From Heligmosomoides polygyrus polygyrus (Eukaryota > Nematoda > Chromadorea > Rhabditida > Heligmosomidae): a stretch of 64,000 nucleotides of DNA. The number at the start of each line of letters is the position of its first letter. Positions within the stretch are counted from its first letter, which is position 1. Location: the NCBI GenBank assembly GCA_947396885.1, contig OX377204.1:89476728-89540727 (forward strand), read 5' to 3'. A program made the translations under genes and the position numbers. This document shows positions 1-11,394 of this stretch, piece after piece. The notes under the pieces are model-generated. The model made no database searches. It was not told where the DNA came from and saw only the letters and a list, made by a program, of their open reading frames with translations.

Positions 1-131
1 TTGCGGCGGCGGAGTATAAAAGCGATGCGGCGCCGCCTCGCGGCGCGAAAAATCGATAGCCATGCCGACCATCACGCCTCTATCTCGACTAGCGTGCCGC
101 GTCGCGCAGCGGCGCAAGTATAAATTTGGGC
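1..131. mobile_element. Harbinger-like MITE, one end at window edge
   Basis: GC-rich palindromic sequence. The right end reads GCAAGTATAAATTTGGGC followed by TAA, and the left part carries an inverted GTATAAAAG. It matches the better preserved 135 bp copies at 26290-26424 and 56218-56352, which have TWA-type 3-bp target duplications. It has no coding capacity. The PIF/Harbinger assignment rests on the target duplication and the GGCC termini of those copies. Confidence 0.5.
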
Positions 132-657
132 TAACGGGCGTCTAGATTCTGAAGATGTGTTAGCGATGTACTGAACCAAGTGCTGTTGAGCATGAAGACG
201 GTCGCGGAGCAACCTGTGCCGCAGAAATACTGATGGTGAGCACCACAAGCCAATGCCGTCACTGGACGGTCAGGAGAGAATGCCCATTTTGAACGTTCGG
301 AAGTGGTGAACGGCATCATGTCTAAAAGTACGCAGCAGGACCTAGATGTTAGCGGATTTTAAGGTTTAGAAAAATTGCTTTCCATAGATTAGCGACACTG
401 CAGGATCACGCGAAGCGCGCAGGTGGATCTCCTGTACATTATGTTTCCCTTGCTATACCCTATGTCAGACTGCGATAGCTTCAAGGGGCAGTAGTCAAGC
501 CACGCCTATAATAGTTTTTTCTTTTCCTGCTGTAGCTTTTTTCTACAATTTGTTCGTTTTCTTCGTTTAGTAGGTTTATGCCTCAAGATTTTTTGATGCA
601 ACGTCTTCTTACGGAACGGTTTTAGGTATAAGCGAGCTGGTACCTGCTGCACACTGG

Positions 658-1932
658 CATAGAATTCCGGACTCATGGAAGGAATGGAAAATAGTTCTAA
701 TCGTCAAAAAAGGTCAGCGGAAGGGTATCAACAACTATCGACCCATCGGTCTTCTCTCGGTTGTGTACAAGATCTTCACCAAGATACTGCTTAACCGCTT
801 GGAGCGTTGCTTGGATGAATATCAGCCAGTGGAGCAAGCAGGGTTTCGCAAGGATTTCTCCTGCATGGACCATATTCAGACTGTCTCACAGCTCATCGAG
901 AGGAGCCGCGAATACCACCTCCCACTTGTCCTTGTCTTCGTGGATTACCGGAAAGCGTTCGACTCTGTGGAAATCAACGCCGTTTTGAACGCACTTGTGC
1001 ACGCTGGTATACCATCGCCCTACATCCGACTTCCTATCGGGAAAGGAGTACGGCAGGGTGACACGATTTCTCCTAAGCTATTCACAGCGGCACTCCAGGA
1101 TGCCATGAAAGACTTGAACTGGGACGATAAAGGCTACCTTGTCGACGATAAACGGATCAGCAACCTTCGCTTCGCCAACGATATTGTTCTCATCTCTACC
1201 AGCACGGCAGAAGCCGAGGAAATGCTGAACGAGCTCAATGTGGCAGGTATGAAGATTCGACTGGACATGAATATGTCCAAAACGCAGTTTATGGTCAACC
1301 AGTGGTGTGACACGGAACTCCTAAGGTTAATAGGAGTCGTTCTACAACAGTTCGACTCCTACGTCTATCTGGGAAGAGAGCTGAACATGGATAACGACCT
1401 CACTCCTGAAATCGCCCGCAGGAGACGCGCAGCATTGGCAGCCTTCAGTTCGATTCGCGAAGTCACCGATCAGGTCAAGGATCCCGGCCTTGGGGCCTCG
1501 ATACTCAACGCCTCTGTACTGCCTGCGATGTGTTACGCGACGGAAACCTGGCCCGACAACAAGGCAATCGCCAGAGCGATGCAAACTACGCATCGTGCAC
1601 TGGAGAGATGTCTTCTGAGGACAGGCCTTCGTCAGCAATGGCAAGAAGGCCTACGAAGCTCGGAGATACAGGAGAAGTCGCAATTAGCAGACCCGCTGCA
1701 GTACATGAAGAAGTCCAAATATCGCTGGGCCGGACACCTGCTTCGACGAAAGGACGATAGTTGGAGTCTCCGTGTCACAGAATGGCTCCCGAGAGACCAT
1801 AAGAGACCACTGGGACGAGCGCCAACGCGATGGGCAGACTCATTCTCAAGATCTTTCGGAGAGCGGAGTCTGCCTCACTGGATGCAAGCAGGCAGAGATC
1901 GAGCGGTCTGGAAGAGTTGTGGTCCCCGCTGA
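658..1932 (+). pseudogene. RTE-type non-LTR reverse transcriptase, 5'-truncated and dead
   Basis: The open frame runs from a stop at 571-573 to a stop at 1930-1932. Recognisable RT begins around 658: PDSWKEWKIVLIVKKG, then NNYRPIGLLSVVYKIF, FVDYRKAFDSVE (motif A), IGKGVRQGDTISPKLF and FANDIVLIS, with the RTE-typical C-terminus ending near RAVWKSCGPR. This enzyme class copies its own RNA at a nicked target. Two defects show it is inactive. About 20-25 residues are missing between YIRL and PIGKG, and the catalytic F-A-D-D box reads F-A-N-D. The endonuclease domain is absent, as expected for a 5'-truncated insertion. Confidence 0.85.
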
Positions 1933-2199
1933 GAAGACCTCCAGCCGACAAAAGGACTATCAAAGTATCAAAGCTAAGTAAGTAATACTGGTATGGGCAT
2001 GCTGCACCTTGTAGGTATGGAAATTTTCAATGCACAGCTGCAGTAGAATAGAATACTTCGCTTTCCTAACGAAGGCCCACCTCCACGTTTGGATTCTTCC
2101 AAAGAGCAAGAAAATTTCGTCGTCGTAGGGGTGCACCTCCCACGCACGCGTTACACTGTCTACTCTGCTCGTTTTCTATAGAAAAGCTTTATAAAGCTC

Positions 2200-2598
2200 G
2201 TCTGAGGCGCGCCCAACAACCGCCACGCTACCGTAATCGAAGGGTGCATACTCGCTACCGTACCCGGCTGGACGCCGGGCGGAGGCGGAGCGCGGCGCGG
2301 CGCAGCCGCACGCCGCAGGCTGCTCCCTTGCCGCGATCGATTCGCATGCCGGTCATGGCGGTGTGCGTAGTTTGATCGCGGACGCCTGTCCGCTCCTGTC
2401 CGGACGGATCCGTGCCCGCGCGGCGGCGTCCCTTCGCCGAGCTTGTCCGACCGGTCGTGCTCCTCGGGCCAGCGCCAACCGCCGTCTTATCAGTCCATTC
2501 GAGCCCTTGTTCGGTCGCGCGGTCGTTCTCCGTTCGTTTCTGCTGATCTCCGGCGATGTGCTCCTCCCAGCCGTCTTCTAATGCGTCTTCGTTTTCAG
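2200..2598 (+). promoter_or_regulatory. GC-rich upstream region and 3' splice acceptor of the large gene
   Basis: A GC-rich stretch precedes a TTTTCAG acceptor ending at 2598, 26 nt before the ATG at 2625. In nematodes this layout fits either spliced-leader trans-splicing or a join to an upstream non-coding exon. No core promoter element can be assigned with confidence; the TTTATAAAG near 2188 is only suggestive. Confidence 0.4.
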
Positions 2599-2624
2599 AT
2601 ACTGGTGAATCTTCACTGAGCAGG

Positions 2625-2645
2625 ATGGGTCGCGGAAAGAGAGGT
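2625..2645 (+). CDS. Exon 1, N-terminal MGRGKRG
   Basis: ATG at 2625 reads M-G-R-G-K-R-G and ends in phase 0 at a GTAAGT donor (2646). I chose this start because it follows a TTTTCAG acceptor by 26 nt and joins in frame to the next RG-rich exon (GRGRRGGFDD). Exon lengths, RG composition and phases agree over three exons separated by more than 4 kb, which is unlikely by chance. Confidence 0.6.
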
Positions 2646-2740
2646 GTAAGTCGCTAAAACGCCCCTATTCGTCTTCTTTATGGTTCCTCTGCAGCTGTAC
2701 GGTTTCGTGATTTCAGTGGACTGAGAAACTCCTGAAACAT

Positions 2741-2922
2741 TTTGGCGCAACTAGGGTCGGAAGGGGAGGGGGAGTTGTGCATTTCAACCCTGATTTGTCC
2801 CATCCGTAGTGAACAGAAGTAGGCCATTTCTGGTGTACCTGGACGTACACACACCTTCTTACCAAGGCGTAGAACCACTGAGTAGGGTAGGGGGTAACCT
2901 CCCCCAACCCAATTTGCGCCAA
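2741..2922. mobile_element. MITE with GGCGCAA termini
   Basis: A roughly 180 bp element. Its ends are inverted: TTGGCGCAACTAGGGTCGG on the left and CCCAACCCAATTTGCGCCAA on the right. It belongs to the same family as the elements near 3540, 5540 and 9081. It is non-coding and lies in the first intron of the large gene. Confidence 0.6.
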
Positions 2923-2970
2923 CGTTTGAAGCATTCGAAAGTGCCTGTCTAGAAGGGGGGTTGTGGCTTA

Positions 2971-3065
2971 TTAACCCATTGACGACCGCGAGAGCCGATT
3001 TCGGTCCGCAGGTTTTGGTCGCGTGGGACCGCGCGGGCCAATTCGGCCCGCGGTCAAAGAACTGT
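2971..3065. mobile_element. piggyBac-like MITE end (partial)
   Basis: Begins TTAACCCATTGACGACCGC and contains a GC-rich inverted stretch around GGTCGCGTGGGACCGC. It resembles the complete TTAA-flanked element at 29146-29592. Only one end is recognisable here, so this is a truncated or diverged copy. Confidence 0.4.
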
Positions 3066-3539
3066 TCACTGTGGCCCATTTCTCGGTTTTTCGTAGTTTA
3101 CGAGTATTCATTAGATATGTTGGATCCTACCAATTTTATCTGCGCGGCGGTTTGAGAGTCATTTACTTCTATGCTTCTATTTCTACGCTTTGATAAAAAC
3201 AATCAACCCCATACCCTATTCAGGCTTCACAAAAATCGATACTACTTACAAACAGCTTCTCACACTTTACATTCTTGTGGAAATTTCGGAGCAAACCAGG
3301 TGGGGGGAGGGGTCAACATGGCCTGCCGCGGCGAGTAGCTACATACAGCGATTACATATCCGTGTTTTCTGTGCTTCCGAATTGGGCAAGGGAGGAAACT
3401 CCAGGATGTAGGCAATTCTAACACGAGAGCGTCACTTGAGCCACATCCTGGAGTCCCTTCCCCTCCCCAAATCTGTGCTCTCCTCCGCGTCAACGGAGAA
3501 GAGCCCAGAACAGAGCTATATCATTGTTTGTACCTATTC

Positions 3540-5572
3540 TTGGCGCAATGTGGCTCGGGGGGGGGTCACCCCCCTACACAACGGTTTGTGCTTTTTGACA
3601 CCGGAATTTTTTTGCAGCACTGGTGTGTTCTACCCCTACAGTGAACTGAGGTAGGCCATTTCCGATGTAATTTCACACACACGTATCCTTTACTAAGGCG
3701 GACAACCACTGAGTAGGGGGGTGACCCCTTCCCCCCCCCCCCCCCCGAGCACAAGAATCTAGATTACGGAAAATGCAGTGCCGACTTACCGTAACCCAAA
3801 ATTGCGTAAGCGGTGTGTTGTGCAAACACGACACGCCCTGTTTCACGGTGAACGCTTAGGGAAAGCACTCTTCAACAGCTCTTACGACATCGGGAGACAG
3901 TGAATGCGATGGAAATGCACTTTGGAACTGCTCCTCGAACCGGGGTTTTAAAATTCAGTTCCTTACTGAGTTTATGTGTCACGCAGTCGGTTTTGTTCAT
4001 GCAGCCCTCCTAGAATCTACATTTTCTTAAGGAATCGCGTCCACTTCAACGTTGTTGTTCTATTAGTTTGATCGAAGGCTAACGGATTTAAGCCGTTACA
4101 TTCAAATTGAAGTATCTCCGCTCAGACTCAATCTTAATGAAATCTATCGAGATCTACAGAATTGCCGGTAAGGTCTACGGAGTCCAATGTGCGTAGTGGT
4201 TCAGAAGACGAGCCGGTCACGGCGTCCGCTGTGCGTAGGGGTTCAGAAGACGTATCGAACACGTCCTACAATGTGCGTAGGGGTTCAGAAGACGAGCCGA
4301 ACACGGCGTCCAACGTGCTTAAGGGCTCGTATGATCGTCTACAGAAGGACTTCACAGCAGGGAGAACAATCAATGCCGATCGATATTATCGGAAGGATAA
4401 AGCGCTAAGTTGTGCATCGGCTGGCCACCGCAAGTCATCTTCTATATGCTACAAGTATTTGCTCACGTCTTCGTTTCATTGCATCGTAAGAGGTGTTCCA
4501 ATATAGAATTCGGAGAGTGGTAACTATTCCAGAGTGTAAATTCACTTGCTAGGTCTGCCTTAGATATAAATGTGTACTAAATTCACCAGTAGTTCACCAC
4601 GTCGGCGTGCTCCGCGCATTGTACTTCCACTTGGTGCTCTTGAAACTGAATGTTAATCGAAGATCTCCATCAAGCTGGAGACAAATTCACTGTTTTACCT
4701 TTTCTGAGGGCAATGCAATGCTTCATTTCCTTACGTAAGGTAGCTCTTGGACCGCAGCTGCGCTACCTCTCCATACTACACGCAAATCTATGTAGAAACT
4801 TGAGTGGGATTATTCAGGCAGGCAAACATCTCCTGCTCGTCCACATTTTGCTGTTAAAATGCGGTATTCCCATCACGTTTTCCTTCTTTTAGCGTTGTAA
4901 AGCGATTACACTTTGTTCATGAGAACTCCGTAGCACAACGTAAAAGTCTTGAAGATAATCAAAACATAAAACACATTGAATGAGACACAAATATGGTTTT
5001 GATTTACATTCCAGTAATTAGTCTTCGTTCGTTTATCTAGTTTAACCTTTTTCGTCCTGATACCAACAAACAAAGAACCGTTCAACTGTGCTACGATTAA
5101 GAGAATAGAGATGTTACGATGACCACAAACTCCAAGAAGAAGAAACCGCGTTAAAGGAAGATTAGAAAAAGCGTTTGCCTGATTTTACACAAGAAATTCT
5201 ATGATTCGGTAACCGGTAACCTTAAGATACTAACAATTAAGTGCTTTTCTTCGAATAAAACTGGTTTTATACTAAACATCTGGACAACTTCACACTATTT
5301 CTTATCTTTAATCAGCTGGAGAATTATTCCCAAAGCATGCTCCTCGTACATCGCGTGAAAATCCCGTGGAACAGGGCGTGTCGTGATTGCACAACACACC
5401 GCTTACGCAATTTTGGTTACGGTAAGTCGGCACTGCATTTTCCGTAATCTAGATTCTTGTCCCCCGAGCCACATTGCGCCCTATTCTTTACTATCAGTAT
5501 GTTTTGTCGCTTTGTTTTTGTGTTGGTAATACTTTTTTAGGAGGTGATCCCCCCGAGCCGATTTGCGCCGAA
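3540..5572. mobile_element. Nested inverted-repeat elements in intron 1
   Basis: Two layers can be read. Outer ends: GGCGCAATGTGGCTCGGGGG near 3541 and its inverse CCCCCGAGCCACATTGCGCC near 5461-5480. Inner arms: about 100 bp from 3755 (ACAAGAATCTAGATTACGG) repeated in inverse at 5367-5460, giving a roughly 1.7 kb unit with long TIRs. A further MITE end of the GGCGCAA family closes at about 5570. No transposase frame is present. Confidence 0.6.
4161..4410 (+). repeat. Coding-like minisatellite, about 39-42 bp unit
   Basis: Three to four tandem units encode variants of NVRRGSEDEPNTAS in one open frame (4162-4506, TTG start). The units stay in frame with each other and differ mainly by substitutions, as if translated at some time. 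The repeat lies between exons 1 and 2 of the large gene, but the only nearby acceptor (CTACAG at 4159) does not give the phase 0 used by its neighbours. I therefore do not include it in the gene model. Confidence 0.5.
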
Positions 5573-7065
5573 ATTTCGAAAACTAGTCAAAAATATTTTT
5601 GGACACTAGCTACATTGTGTGGTAACCACCGCACATGATTCGTGGCGACCATGCACCTTTCTCTCTGCAGATCTTCTTATATTAGCAAAGACATCTTCTA
5701 CGTTCCGCTTCCTTTTCTGGCCTTCTCGAGCAAGTAGCTGAGTAGTCTACGGAAGTACATGTGGTGCAATCCTTGTTCGAAGGGCTTATCGATGTCGCAA
5801 CGAGGAGAAACACAACAAATAACCAATACTACATCGAAATAGGCAAACTACGCCTGCCTGGCTGCCCAGATAGTAGCAGTTTCTGATTGTAAACCTCTAG
5901 CTCACTGTTCTTTTCACAATTGAGATGACATGGAACAATCAATATAGGTCGATATTACGGTTATTCACGGTTAATTGATCAAAGTGGAAGTGGTTCGAGC
6001 GTATTGCCTACAGACAACATATTGAGATATATTTTGCTACAGGATGTCTTGTTGAGATCAAAAATCTTGCGCTGAGTGGGGCTTGATCCCGCAACTTCTG
6101 CTATCCGGGCAGCGATGCTACGCCCTTTACCACCTGCGCTGTTTATCTGCACTTAACATCCGCGATATTTTAGGATAACATATAGCCTCTTCACACAGCA
6201 CAATATATAGTCCCTCTACCAGCTGTTCAGGCTGAAGCAAATGTGTTTAAAGTGTACTCAGCGATTAAAAAACTATCCACGAAGCTAGGTGGATATTCCT
6301 TTAGGCTTTCAGAAGTCCAAGTGACCTAGCACAAGGATGCTGCGTATCAGTGTGGCATAAAATGTCGAATTTCCTGGCGAATTTACAAGATCCCACTTTC
6401 CCGGAATCATTCATTGCCGGCTCCTGAAACATTTCGAACATACATATGAAGTAGAACGAACTGAGAAGGCCGAGAAGAGTCTGTATACGTTAAGGTTTCA
6501 ACTTGCCAGGGAAGGAAGTCAGGCGTTTCTCTGAACGGCAAAACTGAAAACTGAGAATCTCCGCCTTTCAAATAGTGGAAAGGTTCTTTAAAAGTCCTTG
6601 AACCTACCGAGTTGGGGCAATTATTTGCTATTGAATCACCCAGTCGCCCAACATTTTAAGCATGGACTATGCAGAACAATGCAGATTACTGTTTCGTAGA
6701 TCCGGGATCAGGTCTCGATTTTGATGTTTGGAAGGTAGCTTTTAGGCGACTATGCTAGTAATCTTTCTGAGCCCATACCACGGTAGCTTCAAAGACTTTG
6801 CAAAGATAGAGCATGCCTTTTACTATGTGGAAAGTGGAGATTTTAGCTGTGATATTCATTTTCACCGTTCAGAAATACACCTGAGCTCCACTGGTTAGTA
6901 ATATGAACGCTTTTTCGCTTTGTTCCACAGTATCAATATATAGGCGAAACTGAGTCAATTCTTGCACTTACGATTGATTCTTTTAATACTAATGTTTGGG
7001 CACACCTTCGGTGTATTGAATAAATGAATAAATGAGTGTCACCGTTAAATGCTGTGTTGGTCTAG
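5573..7065. other. Intron sequence without a gene
   Basis: AT-balanced intron of the large gene. It contains the tRNA-like sequence at 6064-6141. Near 7010-7036 there is a short AATAAATG tail repeat, such as retroposons leave. I see nothing else. Confidence 0.6.
6064..6141 (-). other. tRNA-like pseudogene or SINE fragment
   Basis: On the - strand the sequence has a degenerate A box (GTGGTAAAGGGCG) and a B box (GCGGGATCAAGCCCC), bracketed by a short GCGC/GCGC pairing. The arms do not fold into a full tRNA, so this is most likely a tRNA-derived retroposon remnant. Confidence 0.4.
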
Positions 7066-7143
7066 GGACGTGGTCGTCGTGGTGGATTCGACGACAGCTT
7101 CGGTGACAGCGCGGGTGAAAACAGCTTCAACAGATATAGCCCG
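7066..7143 (+). CDS. Exon 2, RG-rich (GRGRRGGFDD)
   Basis: 26 codons in phase 0-0. The acceptor is GGTCTAG (7065) and the donor GTACGT (7144). Reads GRGRRGGFDDSFGD and then SAGENSFNRYSP. The RG pairs continue exon 1 directly. RGG/RG boxes bind RNA and are arginine-methylated in many proteins; function here is inferred from composition alone. Confidence 0.65.
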
Positions 7144-7412
7144 GTACGTTGATGACCTTATTTATTAAGGTGTATTCGTTTTGGTAGAGTAGGGAAGCGG
7201 TGCAAACCCAGGCAGGAAAAGGAGGTATACCTCTATGACATTGCGCTTTTCTTTGTCCTACTTCTGCTTAGCCTTCTATATTTTGGCGTCGTCCTAGTTC
7301 GTAGATGGATTACCGTTATGGAAGCGAAACACTATTCTTTTGTTGACTCCCAAACACCATTCCATCGCCCAGATTTCCTCCTACCGTTTCGAGAACATTT
7401 CGTTTTTTACAG

Positions 7413-7637
7413 GATGAAAAGAGAAATCGAGGAGGTAGAGGCCGTGGAGGAAGTCGTGGTGGACGTTATGAAGGTCGAGACTCGGGTGGTTATAGCGGAG
7501 GAAACTATAACGAGCGTTGGCGTGAAGAAAGAAATGACAACCAGACTGGTTGGCAGGGACGGCGTCGCAGCGGTGGACACTCTGGCTTTTCGACAGGTTC
7601 ATTTGGAGTGATGGGAGACGCTGACAGCATAACCAGT
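7413..7637 (+). CDS. Exon 3, RGG box (RNRGGRGRGGSRGGRYEG)
   Basis: Acceptor TTTTTTACAG ends at 7412. The 75 codons start DEKRNRGGRGRGGSRGGRYE, continue DSGGYSGGNYNERW and QGRRRSGGHSGFSTGSFG, and end at a GTTAGT donor (7638). An earlier donor at 7608 (GTGATG) would also keep phase 0 and drop ten residues. This is a textbook RGG/GY-rich low-complexity segment. The other reading frame over this stretch is a shadow. Confidence 0.65.
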
Positions 7638-8161
7638 GTTAGTGATATTTCCATAATACTATGCGTTTGCTATTTATACTTTAAAAAAAAAGAATTTGCA
7701 CAAGGAAAAGTGCCTATTAGGTTGGCCGGAAAATTCTGGCGGTTTCTGTTTAACCGCTTCTCGTTTGTTTATTACTGAATCAGTGTTCAACATCACACTT
7801 TTATAACCTCTAATACGGAATTCGCGGGCTCTTCACCGCTGTGCACCGGCAATGTATCATAACACGGGCATGGTAGATCAACTACACCCCGGAGTTTCCT
7901 TCATTGCCTAGCTCTTGCTCTCCTCCGCCTCAGCGGTGTGGAGATCAGAAACCGTGCTTATTTGAGTATCCCACTTTCATGGTCTCATAATGGACCGAGC
8001 ACCAGCCCGCTTAGTACCATAATGTGTTTCGCCTATGCTTAATAATTGTGTTTTTCGAAGACTTGTTGAGGTGTGACGCAAGAGCAATCCTGAACGATGT
8101 TTAATCTCAATTTCAAACTGGGCCAATCGGCCATCGAAACAGCCCGGCAGGTAAACCATGT

Positions 8162-8551
8162 GTGGGACCATGTGTGTATGTGCGTGTTGGAGGAAGGACC
8201 GTGCAACGGTGGTTCGAGAAACTTCGTTCTGAATATTTCAACCTGAAGATGCACCCAGAAACGGCAAGCCTACACAATCCAGGGCGACGATTTGAAGGCC
8301 TGAAGGCCTTCGTCGAAGCTGATCCATTGCAAACAGTCCGTGAGATTGCGGAAGGTGTGGTAGTCAGTAAAACTGCTGTTACAGATGGAATGAAACTCAT
8401 CGGAAAGCGGAGAAAAGTTCGAAGCGTCGGTCACGATTTGAGTGATCGCCAGAAATTGGCGCGTTTCGAAATCTGTTCTTCATTGCTTCTCAGGAATCAA
8501 AACGACCCGTTTTGGGTCCAGTCGTTACATGTGATGAAAATAGTGATTTGA
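8162..8551 (+). pseudogene. mariner transposase fragment, DNA-binding region
   Basis: A 129-codon open frame. The stretch GRTVQRWFEKLRSEYFNLKM and the following ADPLQTVREIAEGVVVSKTA resemble the paired-type helix-turn-helix of mariner transposases, then DLSDRQKLARFEICSSLL. A frameshift follows (the expected TCDEN motif with the first catalytic Asp is in another frame near 8527). Confidence 0.7.
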
Positions 8552-8641
8552 ATTTCCACATCATCTCACCGACAACGGTCGATGTAATCGGCCGGAATGC
8601 AGGCACCAGGGTTACGGTACCATTACCTGCGGTGTCACCAG

Positions 8642-10463
8642 GGGCCGTATGCTGAGGTCTCCCCGGCCGGGCACGCCTCCCATCGCTGCCCGGCCGGGGC
8701 GATTCCCGGCATGCTGAGCTCGCGGGCGTGGCGCGGGAAGTTAAAGCGCTATAGCTGACGCCGTGTTGCAGAAAATCGATAGCGCCGGCGCGTACGATTG
8801 TAGCTGACGTACAAGTGCGAAGGGAGATTCGAAGAGATCTCGGAAAAGCAAATGTTTTATAGGTTCGACGGTATCCTGTATCAGTATACGGAGTGCTTCG
8901 AGCATCTTAAACAGGGATAAGGGCGGTCTATCACATTTACCTTTAATGGTGAAGGTCTGTGCGTGATGGTAGCTTTTGCACTTGACATCAAGCCCTTATG
9001 TTCTGTGGTTAGCGTCAGCATTTGAGTCGAGGCGCTTGTGGCTCTGCCAAGATCTTGGGTAACATAAGTCACATGGCTATAGGCGCGAATTGACTCGGGG
9101 GAGGGGGTGAGTCACCATGTACTCAGTGGCTATCAGCCGTGGTATGAAGGGATATGTATGTCGGATTACATCAGAGACGGTATAGCAATCGCACAACACT
9201 AAATGCTGCATAGTGCTGTCGTTCAGGGTGACCCCCATCCTCCTCGAGCCGATTTGCGCCTGGCTGCGTTACTGACCTAACGTTTTTGTGACTTGTGAGC
9301 TGCTCCATGCACTCTTCATTATACGGAAGATCTTACTGATGAGAGTGAGAAAGTGTTCATGAACTCATGGAAAGGAAACCGAAACACATATGACCAACAT
9401 TCTTCAGCTCAATCAAGTTCTCCAGCTTTTCGAGCTGTCCTAGAATATTTACACTGAATCAGTTTGTGTCGATTCATGTCACTCCATTCTCGTAAAGGCG
9501 GTAGTGAAGATTTTAGTAGCGCTGGTAGACCTCACTTATGAGTATTATCAGGACATTGAGTTGTCTAGTCAGCCTTCCTAAGTTCAAAAGAGGACACAAA
9601 ACTTTCGTACATCCTAGGACAGCTCTCGAGTGTGGTTAGAGAAGTTATGTTATCTGCTTGGTGATATGAGTCGTGATTACCTTTTTCACTCCTCCTTAAA
9701 TAATCTTTCCATCTTTCTCTCAAATGCTTCAATGTAATCTCCTAAAACTGCCAATGCAATCGGCCTTTGCGTGATGTGATCGGTATCCGTCCCTGTAGGT
9801 AAGCCGTCATCGTACTTAGATTAGTAAGCCGCCACATTGCTTAGATTTGCAATCTGTCATCGTGCTTGGAGATTCGCTCATCACAAGCGTGAGCTCATGA
9901 TTCGCACGTGGGCCAAATATGGAAACAATTGCGCCTGTGTGCTCCCTTCCGTCCCAAATCTGATCTGCTATGCTCGCAACTGTGCTCGTCGCGGGGCTCA
10001 TCCGGGTTACGTTGTCTAAGTCAGCAGTCGGATTCTTATAATACTGTTCAACTGATAAAAAACAGTCGACCGAATTGATAAAAATTGCAGTGAATAGAAC
10101 AAGGCGAGAGGAAACGAGCACATTCACGTGTTTCTAAGGTCTCTGTGAAGTTGAATTAGACGAAAAATAAGCGCAGTGTTGCCAGTGATTACTTCTGCTG
10201 CATTACGTCGTCGATTTTAACCCAATTGCTGTCAGACAATACTCTTAGCCCTATCAGCCGTTGAACACTTCCGCGCCCTACCGCTAATTTGGCGCGCGCA
10301 TGCCATTTCCCCCTGTTCAAAGCGGCGGGGAGACCTTCCCCGGCCGTTGAGGGCGTGGCCTCCCCGCCGATCGACGCCGGGAAGGGCTCAGCATACCGGG
10401 AAGGCGCCGGCGTGGCACCCACCCCCGGCCGGGTACCGCCGGGGAGACCTCAGCATACGGCCC
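8642..10463. mobile_element. 1.8 kb GC-ended inverted-repeat element with known empty site
   Basis: Left end GGGCCGTATGCTGAGGTCTC, right end GAGACCTCAGCATACGGCCC, flanked by a 3-bp direct repeat CAG (8639-8641 and 10464-10466). The duplicated mariner at 55628 reads straight across the site (GTGTCACGAGGCTGCGCC), so both boundaries are exact. A second copy of CGG(C/T)ATGCTGAG lies just inside each end. There is no transposase frame, so it is non-autonomous. The superfamily is uncertain: a 3-bp duplication suggests Harbinger or CACTA-like, but CAG is not the Harbinger TWA. Confidence 0.75.
9081..9261. mobile_element. MITE with GGCGCAA termini, nested
   Basis: A 180 bp element. Left AGGCGCGAATTGACTCGGGG, right CTCGAGCCGATTTGCGCCTG. 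Same family as 2741-2922. It sits inside the 8642-10463 element, giving a three-deep nest (MITE in TIR element in mariner). Confidence 0.6.
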
Positions 10464-11204
10464 CAGGCTGCGCCTCGCACTCGCCGAGGTCAGCAAGCAT
10501 CAGTGCTGACGAGGGAGGGAGAAGTCCCGCTAAACTCATTCCGGCTTTTCTCGTTTATCGTTCCCACCCACCCTCCCATTCGAAGTCAAAAAAAACCTAA
10601 AGAAAATAAAATCTGATTTACGGCTGAAATCTGCAGTCTACACAACAGCTATTTCTGAGAGGGTTCACATAGCGCCGACAGTGGCTCTTCGACAAGCAGC
10701 CACCATTATCACCCTCGTATTGATGTCATGGTAGCACCAGGAACGCTCAAAATCTATGCGATGCAGTTGACTTCTATCTTCGCTTCTTCACAGCGCCGGT
10801 AGCATCTGTATGGACATGGTGGCCGATACAACCACAGCGTCATCAGCCTTCTATTGATTCCCACAGTTGCTATATGTTGTATGAGGGGTGGGAAGGCTTT
10901 ATATCTCGTCGTCGTGTAGAAATTTCAAAGTGAAAGTTTCGCCGGAGAATATCGGAGACGAAAAGTGGGTTCTGTACGATAATCGAAGACGATGAGGACA
11001 GTGGGTTGGCGAGACGAATCCTCAGACACTTCACAACCAGAACGAAATCCCACTAGAGGAAGACGATGGTAACAGTGTGGTGGTCGTCGGCGACGGTGTA
11101 ATTCATTGCAACATTCTGGAACCAAGCCGGTCCATCACAGCAGAGCTCTGCTGTGACGAAAGCGGCGAGATGTACCGAAGCAGCCGGGACTGAACAACTG
11201 AAGA

Positions 11205-11394
11205 GGTTGTTTTGCACGACAACGCTCGCCCACACGTTTCGCAGGTCACCATACAAAAGTTAAATGAACTTGGAGATGAAGTTTTGTCTCGCCCGCCATA
11301 CTCACTTGATCCCACGCCAACCGACTACCACCTTAATCACATTCAGAACTTCCTCGCTAGTAGAACCTTCAAGACCACACAAAAACAGACTTTC
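11205..11394 (+). pseudogene. mariner transposase fragment, catalytic end
   Basis: Contains LHDNARPHVSQVTIQKLN with the second catalytic Asp, then PPYSLDPTPTDYHL with the third. The spacing is that of DD34D mariners. The frame ends at 11395 within the mariner C-terminal region; the rest is degraded. Confidence 0.75.

Noticed and set aside
763..1932. RT starting at the GTG at 763
   Set aside because: The frame and RT similarity continue upstream to about 658, so 763 is not a real start; the copy is a 5'-truncated retrotransposon.
10289..10616. GC-rich frames of 89-103 codons
   Set aside because: They l lie across the terminal repeat of the 8642-10463 element; composition explains the absence of stops.
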